From positions 1 to 46,776 of the IMG/VR virus record IMGVR_UViG_3300036944_001100: a stretch of DNA of 46,776 nt, one strand, 5' to 3'. The stretch's first letter is position 1, and each line of letters begins with the position of its first letter. Shown here one piece after another: positions 31,532 to 38,711 of this stretch. The DNA comes from a virus. The notes under the pieces were generated by a model. It was not told the DNA's origin, did no database searches, and saw only the letters and a list, made by a program, of their open reading frames with translations. Position numbers and translations under genes: made by a program.

Positions 31532-32082
31532 TTATTAAAACCTTTTCCAAAGAGCACACTACTAGGCTTCCAACGTTCACTTGTAGGCAAAGTCAACATG
31601 CACAAAGGTTTAAATCCTTGCTCATCAAAATGAGGTTCAAGAATATTCAACCCATAGCTATCTGTTCCATTGTAGAGGATATAGTTTACCTTGTCTAAAT
31701 CTGGAAACAGTTCTTTAAATTGAGTTTCATTCATACCTGCTTTTAAGTCATAGCTATAAGGCCTAAAAGTTTGAATAAACAAGGTATTATCCAGATTAAG
31801 CTTAAGTAGTTCTCTATATTTTAATACTCGTTTTACATCCTTAGATAACCAAAACCGTCTAGCTCCCCATGGTTTATCTTTAAAAACGATGCCTGTTTTT
31901 GTTTCTTCATTGTATAACCAATGATTATAACTATGGTTACTTAGAATTTGTTTTGTTATATTCTTCACCAAAAGAACACGAGATTTAGTAGCCTCAAAGT
32001 TTCTTAGGATTGAGAACCCAGAGTTAAGTGCTGCATCAGCTTCTACAGTATTTGGCAGTCCGATTGTATTTGATACTAGCAA
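31528..32082 (-). CDS. Hypothetical protein
   Basis: 184 residues. No domain recognised; 'TKTGIVFKDKPWGARRFWLS' and 'DSYGLNILEPHFDEQGFKP' are distinctive. It is the first gene of the leftward block that ends with RNA polymerase, and it is divergent from the small-terminase operon. No leftward promoter could be seen in the 39-base gap. Confidence 0.65.
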   Translation of the reverse strand: MLVSNTIGLPNTVEADAALNSGFSILRNFEATKSRVLLVKNITKQILSNHSYNHWLYNEETKTGIVFKDKPWGARRFWLSKDVKRVLKYRELLKLNLDNTLFIQTFRPYSYDLKAGMNETQFKELFPDLDKVNYILYNGTDSYGLNILEPHFDEQGFKPLCMLTLPTSERWKPSSVLFGKGFNK

Positions 32083-32087
32083 GATTC

Positions 32088-32107
32088 ACCTCTTTGCTAT
32101 AAAGAAG
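32088..32107 (+). promoter_or_regulatory. Phage RNA polymerase promoter for the small-terminase operon
   Basis: Plus strand ACCTCTTTGCTATAAAGAAG, one of two rightward copies. It is followed by AAAAGGAG and the ATG at 32122. It matches the consensus except T for A at position 8. Confidence 0.75.
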
Positions 32108-32121
32108 AAAAGGAGACTTAT

Positions 32122-32349
32122 ATGAACTATTCAACTTATTTTGAAAACAAAGTAGCTACAGTCCTTTCTAATAAAATTAATCTTACAGTTATTAAAATCC
32201 AAGCTAAAACTCATCTTGAATTTATTCAAAGCACTGGTCTTTTTGATACATTCAATGAAGTTTATGCGTTTGTTGCACATCTTGATCCTTTCAACTTTGA
32301 GATTAAAGGTAACAATGTTACTGTAAAGGTGATGGAGTATGGCGAGTAA
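32122..32349 (+). CDS. Hypothetical protein, first gene of small-terminase operon
   Basis: 75 residues. No motif recognised; amphipathic ('VYAFVAHLDPFNFEIKGNNV'). AAAGGAG is 8 bases before the ATG. Its end overlaps the next start by 11 bases. Confidence 0.7.
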   Translation: MNYSTYFENKVATVLSNKINLTVIKIQAKTHLEFIQSTGLFDTFNEVYAFVAHLDPFNFEIKGNNVTVKVMEYGE

Positions 32350-32833
32350 GAAAAAGTATAACCGTAAAAGACCTGGCCATTACAAAGCCGCAGAAGGTTT
32401 TACGGGTTACAAAAAAGGTTATGAACCTAAATTACAAGAGTTTAGGGAACCTTTTAAGGCATACAAAGTTAATGAAGGAGCTATCGCAATGTTAAAAGAC
32501 TATGACGAGGGCGGTAGCATGAAGTCTGGCACTGGAGCTAAGGCTCATCGTGCTGCTACCGACAAACTACGAGACTTAGATTTTGATCCACTAGAGCATC
32601 TAGTCAACCAATTAGGTGAAATTGATCAGTTACTCAAAAAAGAAAATGAGATGACTAATCCTAGGATCATGGTTATAAACAACCTGGTAAACTGCAAAAC
32701 ACGTATTCTAGAAAGCTTGCTACCTTACCGTTATGGTAAAGCGCCTACTCTTACAGTAGAGTCCGCGGATATTAGAGAACCTATTAGGATTGTTTTAGAG
32801 CATGATTTTACAGTTAATGATAAGAAGACCTGA
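32339..32833 (+). CDS. Probable terminase small subunit
   Basis: 164 residues: very basic N-terminus ('MASKKKYNRKRPGHYKAAEG'), a helical centre and 'LDFDPLEHLVNQLGEIDQLL' then 'CKTRILESLLPYRYGKAP'. The 'DP.e.l......ak.LLpY..gk.p' pattern is seen in several phage small terminases, where it precedes the C-terminal segment that contacts the large subunit. The large terminase lies 2 kb downstream on the same strand. The call is moderately supported. Confidence 0.55.
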   Translation: MASKKKYNRKRPGHYKAAEGFTGYKKGYEPKLQEFREPFKAYKVNEGAIAMLKDYDEGGSMKSGTGAKAHRAATDKLRDLDFDPLEHLVNQLGEIDQLLKKENEMTNPRIMVINNLVNCKTRILESLLPYRYGKAPTLTVESADIREPIRIVLEHDFTVNDKKT

Positions 32834-33053
32834 TGAGGAGTTGAAAGACTCTACTGTTATAGGTATTAACCTAACAGAACGGGATTGTGTTGATTCTATT
32901 GCTCTCCTTCTAAAAGATAAAGTTTCTAAGAAGATAGCTACAAGTTGTTTTAGTTACTATCCTTCTGGTTTTTTCATAGAAGGAGTAGCTTATGGGGAAC
33001 TTGAACAAGAGCCAATAGATGCTTATGATTTAGAATTGAGAGTATTACATTGA
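32802..33053 (+). CDS. Hypothetical protein
   Basis: 83 residues from ATG 32802 (ATG 32817 is an alternative). The stop is TGA overlapping the next ATG. Acidic C-terminus ('GELEQEPIDAYDLELRVLH'). No motif recognised. Confidence 0.62.
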   Translation: MILQLMIRRPDEELKDSTVIGINLTERDCVDSIALLLKDKVSKKIATSCFSYYPSGFFIEGVAYGELEQEPIDAYDLELRVLH

Positions 33054-33292
33054 TGACTTATGAAGTTGAAGTATGGTGGTTATCACCAAAGACAGCTAAA
33101 CTAGAAATGGTCTTTGCTAGAGATTTAGATAAAGACACTCAAGATAGACTTATCCATAAGATTTTTAACTATGGTGATTGGTCTGAGTTAAAATCTTATA
33201 TTGAAAAACATGAAGACAGACCAGTATCTTACATATGCAAGGGTGCTAGAACAGAACGATCTAAGTATAGTGTTGAACTTAGTGTTAAATAA
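33053..33292 (+). CDS. Hypothetical protein
   Basis: 79 residues, last gene of the small-terminase operon, starting within the preceding stop (TGATG). Small alpha/beta appearance ('YEVEVWWLSPKTAKLEMVFA', 'NYGDWSELKSYIEKH'). Followed after 4 bases by a strong terminator. Function unknown. Confidence 0.65.
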   Translation: MTYEVEVWWLSPKTAKLEMVFARDLDKDTQDRLIHKIFNYGDWSELKSYIEKHEDRPVSYICKGARTERSKYSVELSVK

Positions 33293-33296
33293 ATTT

Positions 33297-33315
33297 GGGG
33301 AGCATAGCGCTCCCC
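33297..33315 (+). terminator. Intrinsic terminator of small-terminase operon
   Basis: Perfect 7-pair stem GGGGAGC / GCTCCCC with a 5-base loop, followed by TTTTTTATTT. The stop codon of the leftward gene at 33320 lies in the T-run. Confidence 0.9.
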
Positions 33316-33319
33316 TTTT

Positions 33320-33466
33320 TTATTTCATAACACACAAAACCCAAGAGTGGTCACGATCTTCTTCTAAGATAATCAGATCTGCAGCTACAATACAAGTCTC
33401 TTTACTAGAGAAAGTTGTAGTTAAGAGTCCATTAAATAACGACGCTATTAGGATCCAGGTAGTCAT
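33320..33466 (-). CDS. Small secreted or membrane-anchored protein
   Basis: 48 residues from ATG 33466, preceded by TTGAGGTGAG. 'MTTWILIASLFNGLLTTTF' is a signal-peptide-like hydrophobic start without a lipobox. It is followed by 'SSKETCIVAADLI' and 'SWVLCVMK', giving two Cys that could form a disulphide in the periplasm. Small proteins with this layout occur in many phages; the role is unknown. Confidence 0.6.
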   Translation of the reverse strand: MTTWILIASLFNGLLTTTFSSKETCIVAADLIILEEDRDHSWVLCVMK

Positions 33467-33474
33467 AGCTCACC

Positions 33475-33654
33475 TCAATAGTTGCTTCTAGGTTTATAGT
33501 CTTCTAGATCTTTTTCCAGTCGTTCACTACGAAGTCTTTCTTTTAGATAAGCTTCATAGTAGTCACACTTAACTTCTTTTTGAAGTTTAGTATATTTTAC
33601 GAAAAGTTCTTCATATAGCTTTTTGTAGTCGGGGATTTCTGCCCACTTAGCCAT
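33475..33654 (-). CDS. Small coiled-coil protein
   Basis: 59 residues from ATG 33654 (AAAGGAG upstream). Charged helical sequence ('LYEELFVKYTKLQKEV', 'LKERLRSERLEKDLEDY') with heptad character. No family recognised. Confidence 0.6.
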   Translation of the reverse strand: MAKWAEIPDYKKLYEELFVKYTKLQKEVKCDYYEAYLKERLRSERLEKDLEDYKPRSNY

Positions 33655-33656
33655 GG

Positions 33657-33824
33657 TCACTCCTTTTTAATATAGTCTTCACAGTCAGTACTAAAGTCAG
33701 CTACAGCTAAAGGTAAGCCAAAGTTATGGGCGTCAACCCTTAAGCCTTTGTAGATAAAACGAAAGCACTTAGTATTAGCACAATTAGACTCACAGAAAGT
33801 TTGATCTTTATAGCACAGAGCCAT
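33657..33824 (-). CDS. Small Cys-rich protein, possible zinc binder
   Basis: 55 residues. 'MALCYKDQTFCESNCANTKC' places four of its five Cys within the first 20 residues, with a fifth at 48 ('FSTDCEDYIKKE'). The pattern C...TFC...C.N..C occurs in small phage proteins of unknown role. Start overlaps the end of the DUF1127 gene; stop TGA is 2 bases before the next ATG. Confidence 0.65.
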   Translation of the reverse strand: MALCYKDQTFCESNCANTKCFRFIYKGLRVDAHNFGLPLAVADFSTDCEDYIKKE

Positions 33825-34014
33825 CTGAACCTCGTTGTTGTTTATCTTCTTCTTTAAAAATCAACTCATCGATTTGCCAACGGTTAATACCCATGTCTAA
33901 CAAATCTCGATCAGTTAGTCGATTTAACTGCTTAATCGTTTCTCGATGTTTACGCCAAGTTCGCATGTATTTAAAGTATCTTACTACCACATTCTCAGTT
34001 AGAAGTTTTTTCAC
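33808..34014 (-). CDS. DUF1127-family protein
   Basis: 68 residues from a GTG start with AAAGGTG upstream. 'TIKQLNRLTDRDLLDMGINR' plus 'WQIDELI' is the DUF1127 signature (L..L.dr.L.DiGi.R..I). In bacteria such small proteins can bind RNA or regulators; a phage copy could modulate host RNA metabolism. The start lies within the preceding gene. Confidence 0.78.
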   Translation of the reverse strand: MKKLLTENVVVRYFKYMRTWRKHRETIKQLNRLTDRDLLDMGINRWQIDELIFKEEDKQQRGSDGSVL

Positions 34015-34225
34015 TGTACACCTTTTTAATTAAAGTAAAATCTGGTTCTCCGTAGGTTCCTGAAAGAACACCACTAATAGATCGACCAGTCACTAGATCG
34101 TCATAGACTTCATCAACAAGGAAGAAATGCTCTTCCCAACCTTCAAGCTCTGAAGCTAGGGGTGACTCTTTAAAGGCTTCATTATAACTTTTAATAACTA
34201 CAATGTCTCCTGGTTTTACTTTCAT
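33995..34225 (-). CDS. Hypothetical protein with KOW/SH3-like start
   Basis: 76 residues. 'MKVKPGDIVVIKSYNEAF' begins like an SH3-like barrel. The rest is acidic. It is coupled to its neighbours by overlaps at both ends (ATGA upstream, GTG downstream). Function unknown. Confidence 0.6.
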   Translation of the reverse strand: MKVKPGDIVVIKSYNEAFKESPLASELEGWEEHFFLVDEVYDDLVTGRSISGVLSGTYGEPDFTLIKKVYSEKTSN

Positions 34226-34362
34226 CGTCCTTGACCTCGATAAGGTTTAGTTGTACGACGCTTATGCTTGTTCATAGAACTTGTCTTCATAGCACCTGAG
34301 GTATCTGCTTGAGATGTGTGCTTATAAACAACCTTTTGATACTGTCCGCTTTTCTTGCTCAT
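34222..34362 (-). CDS. Small basic protein
   Basis: 46 residues, highly basic with no hydrophobic core ('MNKHKRRTTKPYRGQGR'). It may bind nucleic acid. It fills the gap between two genes with overlaps on both sides (34359-34362 and 34222-34225), supporting its being translated. Confidence 0.58.
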   Translation of the reverse strand: MSKKSGQYQKVVYKHTSQADTSGAMKTSSMNKHKRRTTKPYRGQGR

Positions 34363-34547
34363 TTTACTTTTCCTTTTGTTACAATATGAAATACAATAAT
34401 TGGAATACCTAGAAACGAGATAGCAATAGTACCAAGAAGAGCTTTCAGTTTATCTTTGTAAAGTGGTGAAGTTTCTAAAGCAAAACTTGCATAGAACAAC
34501 ACTGACATTAGGTTAATGGTAATAATCATTGGAAGATAATCAAACAT
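34359..34547 (-). CDS. Small membrane protein with two membrane segments
   Basis: 62 residues: 'MIITINLMSVLFYASFAL' and 'LLGTIAISFLGIPIIVFHIV' are separated by a short charged loop. It ends in 'TKGKVK'. Function unknown; it is co-transcribed with the HU-like gene. Confidence 0.62.
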   Translation of the reverse strand: MFDYLPMIITINLMSVLFYASFALETSPLYKDKLKALLGTIAISFLGIPIIVFHIVTKGKVK

Positions 34548-34824
34548 TTTTATTTACTCTTTCTGTTAAACTTTTTGATGGGGAGAATTTAACTTTAAAA
34601 TAAGTTTCTCCTCGATTATTGAGATTGAAAGTTTTAAAGTTTTCTTTGGGCATGATATGCTCTATTACTTCGAAAGTACCGAAGTCTCTAAAAATAACGT
34701 AGGAGCGATCAACAATAGCTTCTGTTATTGTTTCGAAAATAATTTTTACGGCATCTATCACAATTTTTTGTTTAAACTGTGGAAAGTCGTCGATTACTTT
34801 TTTATATAAATCAGTTGTTAACAT
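34540..34824 (-). CDS. HU/IHF-like DNA-binding protein
   Basis: 94 residues from ATG 34824 (ATG 34836 would overlap the terminase start; neither has a good Shine-Dalgarno). 'IIFETITEAIVDRSYVIFRD' with 'FGTFEVIEHI' carries the R-D-F-G-T-F motif of HU/IHF, and the end 'VKFSPSKSLTERVNK' matches the last helix. The DNA-binding arm is 'KTFNLNNRGETYFKV', lacking the usual RNP. It could bend DNA for packaging or replication. Divergent from the large terminase gene. Confidence 0.72.
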   Translation of the reverse strand: MLTTDLYKKVIDDFPQFKQKIVIDAVKIIFETITEAIVDRSYVIFRDFGTFEVIEHIMPKENFKTFNLNNRGETYFKVKFSPSKSLTERVNKNV

Positions 34825-34834
34825 AGGAAATACC

Positions 34835-36190
34835 ATGTCTATTATTAAGTTGCATCGTGGCCAGTCTGAGGTCATTCATCATTTATACAAACCTATAGAA
34901 GTAGGATCAGCCGAATGGAAAATGCGTTTTACTGTTGTTGTTGGTTCTCGTGGTTTTGGCAAGTCTTTTTGCTCCGGTAGTGCTGTTACTTTAGCAGCTG
35001 GTGAATTAGAAACTCTAAACGAATCTGTACCTAACAAAAACATTGCTCTTCTTTGCGGTAGTCATACGCAGGTAACAGATATCTACTGGCCAATGTTAGC
35101 TTACCAATTTGGATTAGAGAGTCGTTGCTGGAAGCATTCCAGAACTCTGGGTAAGTTTGTGTTTGCAAACGGCACAGAAATTCGTTGTTGGTCAGCAGAC
35201 GCTTATGAACGCTTACGTGGTTCTGGGCAGTACTTAGTAGTAGCTGACGAGTTACCATCTTGGAAGGTTCCTGGTGGTTCGCTTAAGGATGCTTGGGAGT
35301 CTGTTATTGAGCCTTGTATTGTTACACGTTGGTCTCCTAAACAAGCTGCTGCAGTTGGTGCACCTAGTCCAGGTAGAGCTTTGCTACCTTCAACGCCTCT
35401 AGGTAAAGACTATTTCTATGATTTAGCTCAACGAGAGCACATAGACTCTAGATGGAAAACCTTTAGTTATAGCTATAAAGATAGTCCTTTATTGTCTCAA
35501 GAAGAAATCGAGTTAGCTAAGAAGCACTCTGATCCTCTTAAGTTTGCTAGAGAATATGAAGCTAGTTTTGAAGAGTCTGGCTTAACCTTGTTTCATACCT
35601 TTCAACGTAAGTTACATGTTGATCCAGAGTTACCTGACTTTGACGAGTCTGAAACAGTACACTGCGCTATTGACTTTAACATCATGTTAAACTGCACTAG
35701 CTTTCATGCTATTCGTGGTGGACAAGTTCATACTCTTCATGAGTCTAAAGGCACGGCTAACACAGAAGAACTAGCTAAGCTGATCAGAGCTAAGTTTCCT
35801 AAAAACAGAATTGTCTGTTATCCAGATCCTTCTGGTAAATCTAGAAAGACTTCTGCTGCTGTAGGCGTAACTGATTTCAGCATACTTCGAGAGGCTGGTT
35901 TTACCGTTTTGGCTAAAGACAAGGCTCCTGCGATAGTTGATAGCGTTGCTGCTGTCAATCGTAAGTTACTTAACGCTAGTGGTGATGTTGACATGTTAGT
36001 CCATCCTCGTTGTACTGGTTTAATTAGTTCTTTGGAGCGTACTAGTTGGTTAGAGAACCGACCAGAAACAGCTACAATTGATAAGACACAGGGTGTAGAA
36101 CACTTTACGGACGGTATTCGTTATTTTGTCGACTATCTTTGGCCTATTATTCATTCTCGTCCTACTATCATTGCTTCTTCAAGCTTCTAA
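34835..36190 (+). CDS. terL: Terminase large subunit
   Basis: 451 residues. ATPase: Walker A 'TVVVGSRGFGKSFCSGSA' and Walker B 'YLVVADELPSW'. Nuclease: 'VHCAIDFNIMLNCTSF' (first Asp), 'IVCYPDPSG' (second Asp) and 'GVEHFTDGIRYFVDYL' (third Asp). It drives DNA packaging and cuts the concatemer. AGGAAATACC lies upstream. No promoter was found in the 10-base gap to the divergent HU-like gene, so it may rely on read-through past 33315. Its 3' end overlaps the convergent gene at 36179 by 12 bases. Confidence 0.95.
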   Translation: MSIIKLHRGQSEVIHHLYKPIEVGSAEWKMRFTVVVGSRGFGKSFCSGSAVTLAAGELETLNESVPNKNIALLCGSHTQVTDIYWPMLAYQFGLESRCWKHSRTLGKFVFANGTEIRCWSADAYERLRGSGQYLVVADELPSWKVPGGSLKDAWESVIEPCIVTRWSPKQAAAVGAPSPGRALLPSTPLGKDYFYDLAQREHIDSRWKTFSYSYKDSPLLSQEEIELAKKHSDPLKFAREYEASFEESGLTLFHTFQRKLHVDPELPDFDESETVHCAIDFNIMLNCTSFHAIRGGQVHTLHESKGTANTEELAKLIRAKFPKNRIVCYPDPSGKSRKTSAAVGVTDFSILREAGFTVLAKDKAPAIVDSVAAVNRKLLNASGDVDMLVHPRCTGLISSLERTSWLENRPETATIDKTQGVEHFTDGIRYFVDYLWPIIHSRPTIIASSSF

Positions 36191-36397
36191 AGCTTTTCTT
36201 ATCTCAAGAGACCGATGTTCTTTACCTAGGCGATACATTAGACTCATTGCACTCACGATGACCTGAGCTTCTTGCAAAGAGGCTTTAGATTCATCTCTCG
36301 GACGGAAGTAGTAATCTCTTGCTGCTTCCTGTTTGAGATAAGTGTTAGCTGGTACTTCTAGGTATACTTCGCCTGTATCGTGGTTAAATTGAATCAT
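36179..36397 (-). CDS. Hypothetical protein
   Basis: 72 residues from ATG 36397. 'MIQFNHDTGEVYLEVPA' then a helix ('KASLQEAQVIVSAMSLMYRL'). No motif recognised. Overlaps the terL 3' end tail-to-tail and the preceding gene head-to-tail. Confidence 0.6.
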   Translation of the reverse strand: MIQFNHDTGEVYLEVPANTYLKQEAARDYYFRPRDESKASLQEAQVIVSAMSLMYRLGKEHRSLEIRKALEA

Positions 36398-36692
36398 TAG
36401 TTGTCGCCATTGCAAAAGCTACGAACAATTCAAGAAGGAAAGGCACATTAAATTTATGTGGCACTTGTTCTAGGCTAGAAAAGGTCTTCCACTTGCCATG
36501 ATTGATTTTATAAGTCTGATTTGGACCAAAGACAATTGAATCATGACCAATAGTATATAACACGTTTAGTCCTGCTCGTTGATCGCGTACTAGTTGTTCT
36601 ACTAGAGTGTCGAAGGTAGTGTGTTTAGTTCCATTATGCCAGTAGCAGTGTAACAGTCGGTCGTAGTGAACGTTTACTAGTTTTGTAGTCAT
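36384..36692 (-). CDS. Hypothetical protein
   Basis: 102 residues: 'VHYDRLLHCYWHNGTKHTTF', then 'FNVPFLLELFVAFAMATTND', the latter hydrophobic. AAAGGAG upstream. First protein gene after the tRNA genes on the transcript from 36942. Function unknown. Confidence 0.62.
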   Translation of the reverse strand: MTTKLVNVHYDRLLHCYWHNGTKHTTFDTLVEQLVRDQRAGLNVLYTIGHDSIVFGPNQTYKINHGKWKTFSSLEQVPHKFNVPFLLELFVAFAMATTNDSI

Positions 36693-36712
36693 TTAAGACT
36701 CCTTTGTTGTTA

Positions 36713-36804
36713 TGGTAGAAGTGCCGAGTTTCGATCTCGGTCCAGAACAGTCATCTACTGCTAAAGGGTTTATAAGGCCCTCTTGTGTCCCAACACCCAC
36801 TTCC
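36713..36804 (-). tRNA. Atypical tRNA-like gene, long variable arm, anticodon position UAU
   Basis: The acceptor stem (GGAAGTG / CACTTCT) has a G-U first pair, and A73 and CCA are encoded. The T stem CCGAG / CTCGG is perfect. A long variable arm contains CAGT-AGATG-ACTG, so it is class II (Leu/Ser-like; A73 favours Leu). Oddities: very short D loop; anticodon arm is either a 9-base loop or has a C-A mismatch at 31-39, with UAU in the anticodon place; the T loop begins with A instead of T. It may be degenerate, or a special decoder. Placed 5 bases from tRNA-Arg. Confidence 0.6.
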
Positions 36805-36809
36805 ATACT

Positions 36810-36886
<77 letters not shown>

Positions 36887-36896
36887 TAGGAGTTTT

Positions 36897-36924
36897 AGAA
36901 GGCCAGTTGTTATACCAGCCTTCT
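36897..36924 (-). ncRNA. 5'-terminal stem-loop of the tRNA transcript
   Basis: Minus strand AGAAGGC / GCCTTCT, a 7-pair perfect stem with a 14-base loop. It begins about five bases after the predicted start site of the promoter at 36922-36942 and ends about 10 bases before tRNA-Arg. It could protect the 5' end or aid tRNA processing. Confidence 0.5.
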
Positions 36925-36942
36925 GCTTTATAGTTAAGAGGT
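36922..36942 (-). promoter_or_regulatory. Phage RNA polymerase promoter for tRNA genes
   Basis: Minus strand ACCTCTTAACTATAAAGCAG, one base from consensus. It contains the last codons and stop (ACC TCT TAA) of the upstream gene at 36934-37101. Confidence 0.75.
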
Positions 36943-37101
36943 AACCTCTACGATTTCAACTTCTTTCACTTGGGTATAGCTAATGAGCAAGTAGTGCATC
37001 ATCTTAGCATCACCTTGGTCCATAGCTCCTGTTGTACGTTCAACAAGTTCACCGGTACCATCGATGTTGTAGGGAACCATCCACTTAACACGATACTTCA
37101 T
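36934..37101 (-). CDS. Hypothetical small protein
   Basis: 55 residues ('MKYRVKWMVPYNIDGTGELV', 'MMHYLLISYTQVKEVEIVE'). AGGAGTCAACT precedes the ATG. The stop codon is part of the phage promoter for the tRNAs. No motif recognised. Confidence 0.65.
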   Translation of the reverse strand: MKYRVKWMVPYNIDGTGELVERTTGAMDQGDAKMMHYLLISYTQVKEVEIVEVTS

Positions 37102-37110
37102 AGTTGACTC

Positions 37111-37428
37111 CTATGCTTCTAGTTGATCTAATTGAAACCACCACATACGTAACTTGGTTTCTGGGTGCTGAGTTTTAGACATCCACTTAGTACGTTTAAA
37201 CCCTACTTCACGAAGCAACTTGTTTCCAGCATGCTGCTTGTTGTTAGTGAAACCCATAACTACAGCAAAACCTTTGCGTTTATTGTCTAACATTTCGTTA
37301 AGCAGAGCTTCTTTTGTCATAGGGATATCATCGTCGCCATAGTCTTCTGGATCCATAGCGGCAGTAGCTTTACCAAAACCAGAAAGAATACGAGCAGTGC
37401 AGCATGAGTCTACAGTTTCGATATTCAT
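37111..37428 (-). CDS. Conserved hypothetical phage protein, GNAT-like C-terminus
   Basis: 105 residues. 'RKGFAVVMGFTNNKQHAGNK' and 'LLREVGFKRTKWM' look like the last part of a GNAT fold (N-x-x-x...LL...GF), but the acetyl-CoA loop is absent. 'CCTARILSGFGKA' is at the N-terminus. ATG overlaps the preceding stop (TAATG). Function unknown. Confidence 0.6.
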   Translation of the reverse strand: MNIETVDSCCTARILSGFGKATAAMDPEDYGDDDIPMTKEALLNEMLDNKRKGFAVVMGFTNNKQHAGNKLLREVGFKRTKWMSKTQHPETKLRMWWFQLDQLEA

Positions 37429-37583
37429 TATAGTTCTTCCTCTTCTTCTTCAATATCAAAAAAGACATTCACATCTGTCATAGGTGCTTCTGTAGTTTGA
37501 AGGTAGAAGTCGTGCTGGTAGTCTTCGTCCTTCCAATGTTTAGAAGATACAACAGGCAACTTAGTTTGTGTAGGAGTATTCAT
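37428..37583 (-). CDS. Small acidic protein
   Basis: 51 residues with a run of six acidic residues at the end ('FFDIEEEEEEL'). Such acidic-tailed small early proteins often bind host enzymes or mimic DNA, but no family is recognised. GAGGTTACC is upstream. Confidence 0.6.
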   Translation of the reverse strand: MNTPTQTKLPVVSSKHWKDEDYQHDFYLQTTEAPMTDVNVFFDIEEEEEEL

Positions 37584-37590
37584 GGTAACC

Positions 37591-37950
37591 TCATTTGTAA
37601 AAGGTGTGATTTCCGACTTTTCCTAATCTGTATAACTCTTTAAAGTCATCAGGTTTAGGACCACTATGAAAGTATAAAGCTTCAGAGTTTGGTAGCTTTA
37701 CAGTTCCTAGTTGGATCTCTACAGCTAGTCTTAGTATTTCGCCCCATAGTTTAGGTTCCTCTATTGGAAGTTTTTCAGTAGTCCAAGAAAACTGACCTTC
37801 TTGATAGACTACCCCACACACTGTATTAGGGAAGTCTTCAGACTGAACACGATTAGCAACAACTTTTGCTACGAGCAATTGTGCTTTTACCGGTTCACTT
37901 CTAGCTTCAAAATATAGAGCCTGAGCTAGGCAGAATACTGCTGCCAGCAT
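37591..37950 (-). CDS. SleB-like cell wall hydrolase
   Basis: 119 residues. 'CLAQALYFEARSEPVKAQLL', 'VVANRVQSEDFPNTVCGVVY', 'EGQFSWT' and 'ALYFHSGPKPDDF' match the SleB/Hydrolase_2 family (FEAR..P..gq..Va.Vv.NRv...fP.tvC.Vvyq..QFsw). The catalytic Glu is in YFEAR. It cleaves glycan strands. The N-terminus is hydrophobic but no separate signal peptide is clear. It lies far from the lysis cassette, among early leftward genes. Confidence 0.85.
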   Translation of the reverse strand: MLAAVFCLAQALYFEARSEPVKAQLLVAKVVANRVQSEDFPNTVCGVVYQEGQFSWTTEKLPIEEPKLWGEILRLAVEIQLGTVKLPNSEALYFHSGPKPDDFKELYRLGKVGNHTFYK

Positions 37951-37961
37951 TAGTTACCTCT

Positions 37962-38144
37962 CTAAGGAACAACTAACTCCGAAACAAAGTCTAGATGATT
38001 TTCAGTCATCTCGGCTAAGTCTTCATCTGTTACTTCGTTCCAATTTAGTTTATCAGTAGAACGTTGTAGCGTGTCATGTACACGATAGTACCACGTTGTT
38101 CCCTTATAGTCTATATAGACTTGAACTGTGCAGTCAATACACAT
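37962..38144 (-). CDS. Hypothetical small protein
   Basis: 60 residues: 'VQVYIDYKGTTWYYRVHDTL' with an acidic C-terminal half. The start shares a base with the dCMP deaminase stop. No motif recognised. Confidence 0.6.
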   Translation of the reverse strand: MCIDCTVQVYIDYKGTTWYYRVHDTLQRSTDKLNWNEVTDEDLAEMTENHLDFVSELVVP

Positions 38145-38581
38145 CAGTTTATCCTTGGTAGATAGTAAATAGAAACATTAGCTTCATTTAGCATAGTTTT
38201 GGATTCTAGAAAATTTGAATACCAAGAACTTTCTTTTTCGATTGGTGGAGTTATAATCGCAGAGATTCCTTTCTGGATTATCAATCCTGAACATTTGCAA
38301 CAACAAAAAGTGGTACAATAAAGTATGTATCCTTCCATTGAGTCATCCTTGCAGTTAATAATAGCATTAGTTTCTGCATGAATAACTAGTTGATTTTTTA
38401 AATCATTGTTATTCCATCGTTCAGGCGTATCAGCTACTCCTCTTGGAAAACCATTGTAACCAATAGAAGCGACTGTATTGTCAGGTCGAGCAATGACACA
38501 ACCTACTTGTCTATTAGGATCTTTAGACCAAGAGGCTACTAGTTTTGCCATACTGAAAAAGCGATCAGGCCAAGTAGTCAT
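38144..38581 (-). CDS. dCMP deaminase
   Basis: 145 residues. The zinc site is 'VIHAETNAI' (HAE) and 'CTTFCCCKCSGLIIQ' (CxxC). 'WSKDPNRQVGCVIARPDN' and 'SIGYNGFPRGVADTPERW' are characteristic of dCMP/deoxycytidylate deaminases, the NGFP segment being the family mark. It makes dUMP for dTTP supply; no thymidylate synthase is seen in this window. Usual PCxxC is here FCCCKC. Confidence 0.92.
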   Translation of the reverse strand: MTTWPDRFFSMAKLVASWSKDPNRQVGCVIARPDNTVASIGYNGFPRGVADTPERWNNNDLKNQLVIHAETNAIINCKDDSMEGYILYCTTFCCCKCSGLIIQKGISAIITPPIEKESSWYSNFLESKTMLNEANVSIYYLPRIN

Positions 38582-38711
38582 TGTTGACTCTCCTAGTTAT
38601 TTGCATTTCATCAGAATACGAATGAAAAGATTTGTAAAATAAGTAGGATTAGTAAAAAAGAACTCATTATTATTATTTTTATTTTCTATTAAAAATTAAG
38701 GGTTATTCCAA

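Noticed and set aside
38606-38665. 19-codon hydrophobic ORF on the minus strand in the 38582-38711 gap
   Set aside because: No Shine-Dalgarno and no coupling to neighbours; very AT-rich sequence gives such runs by chance.
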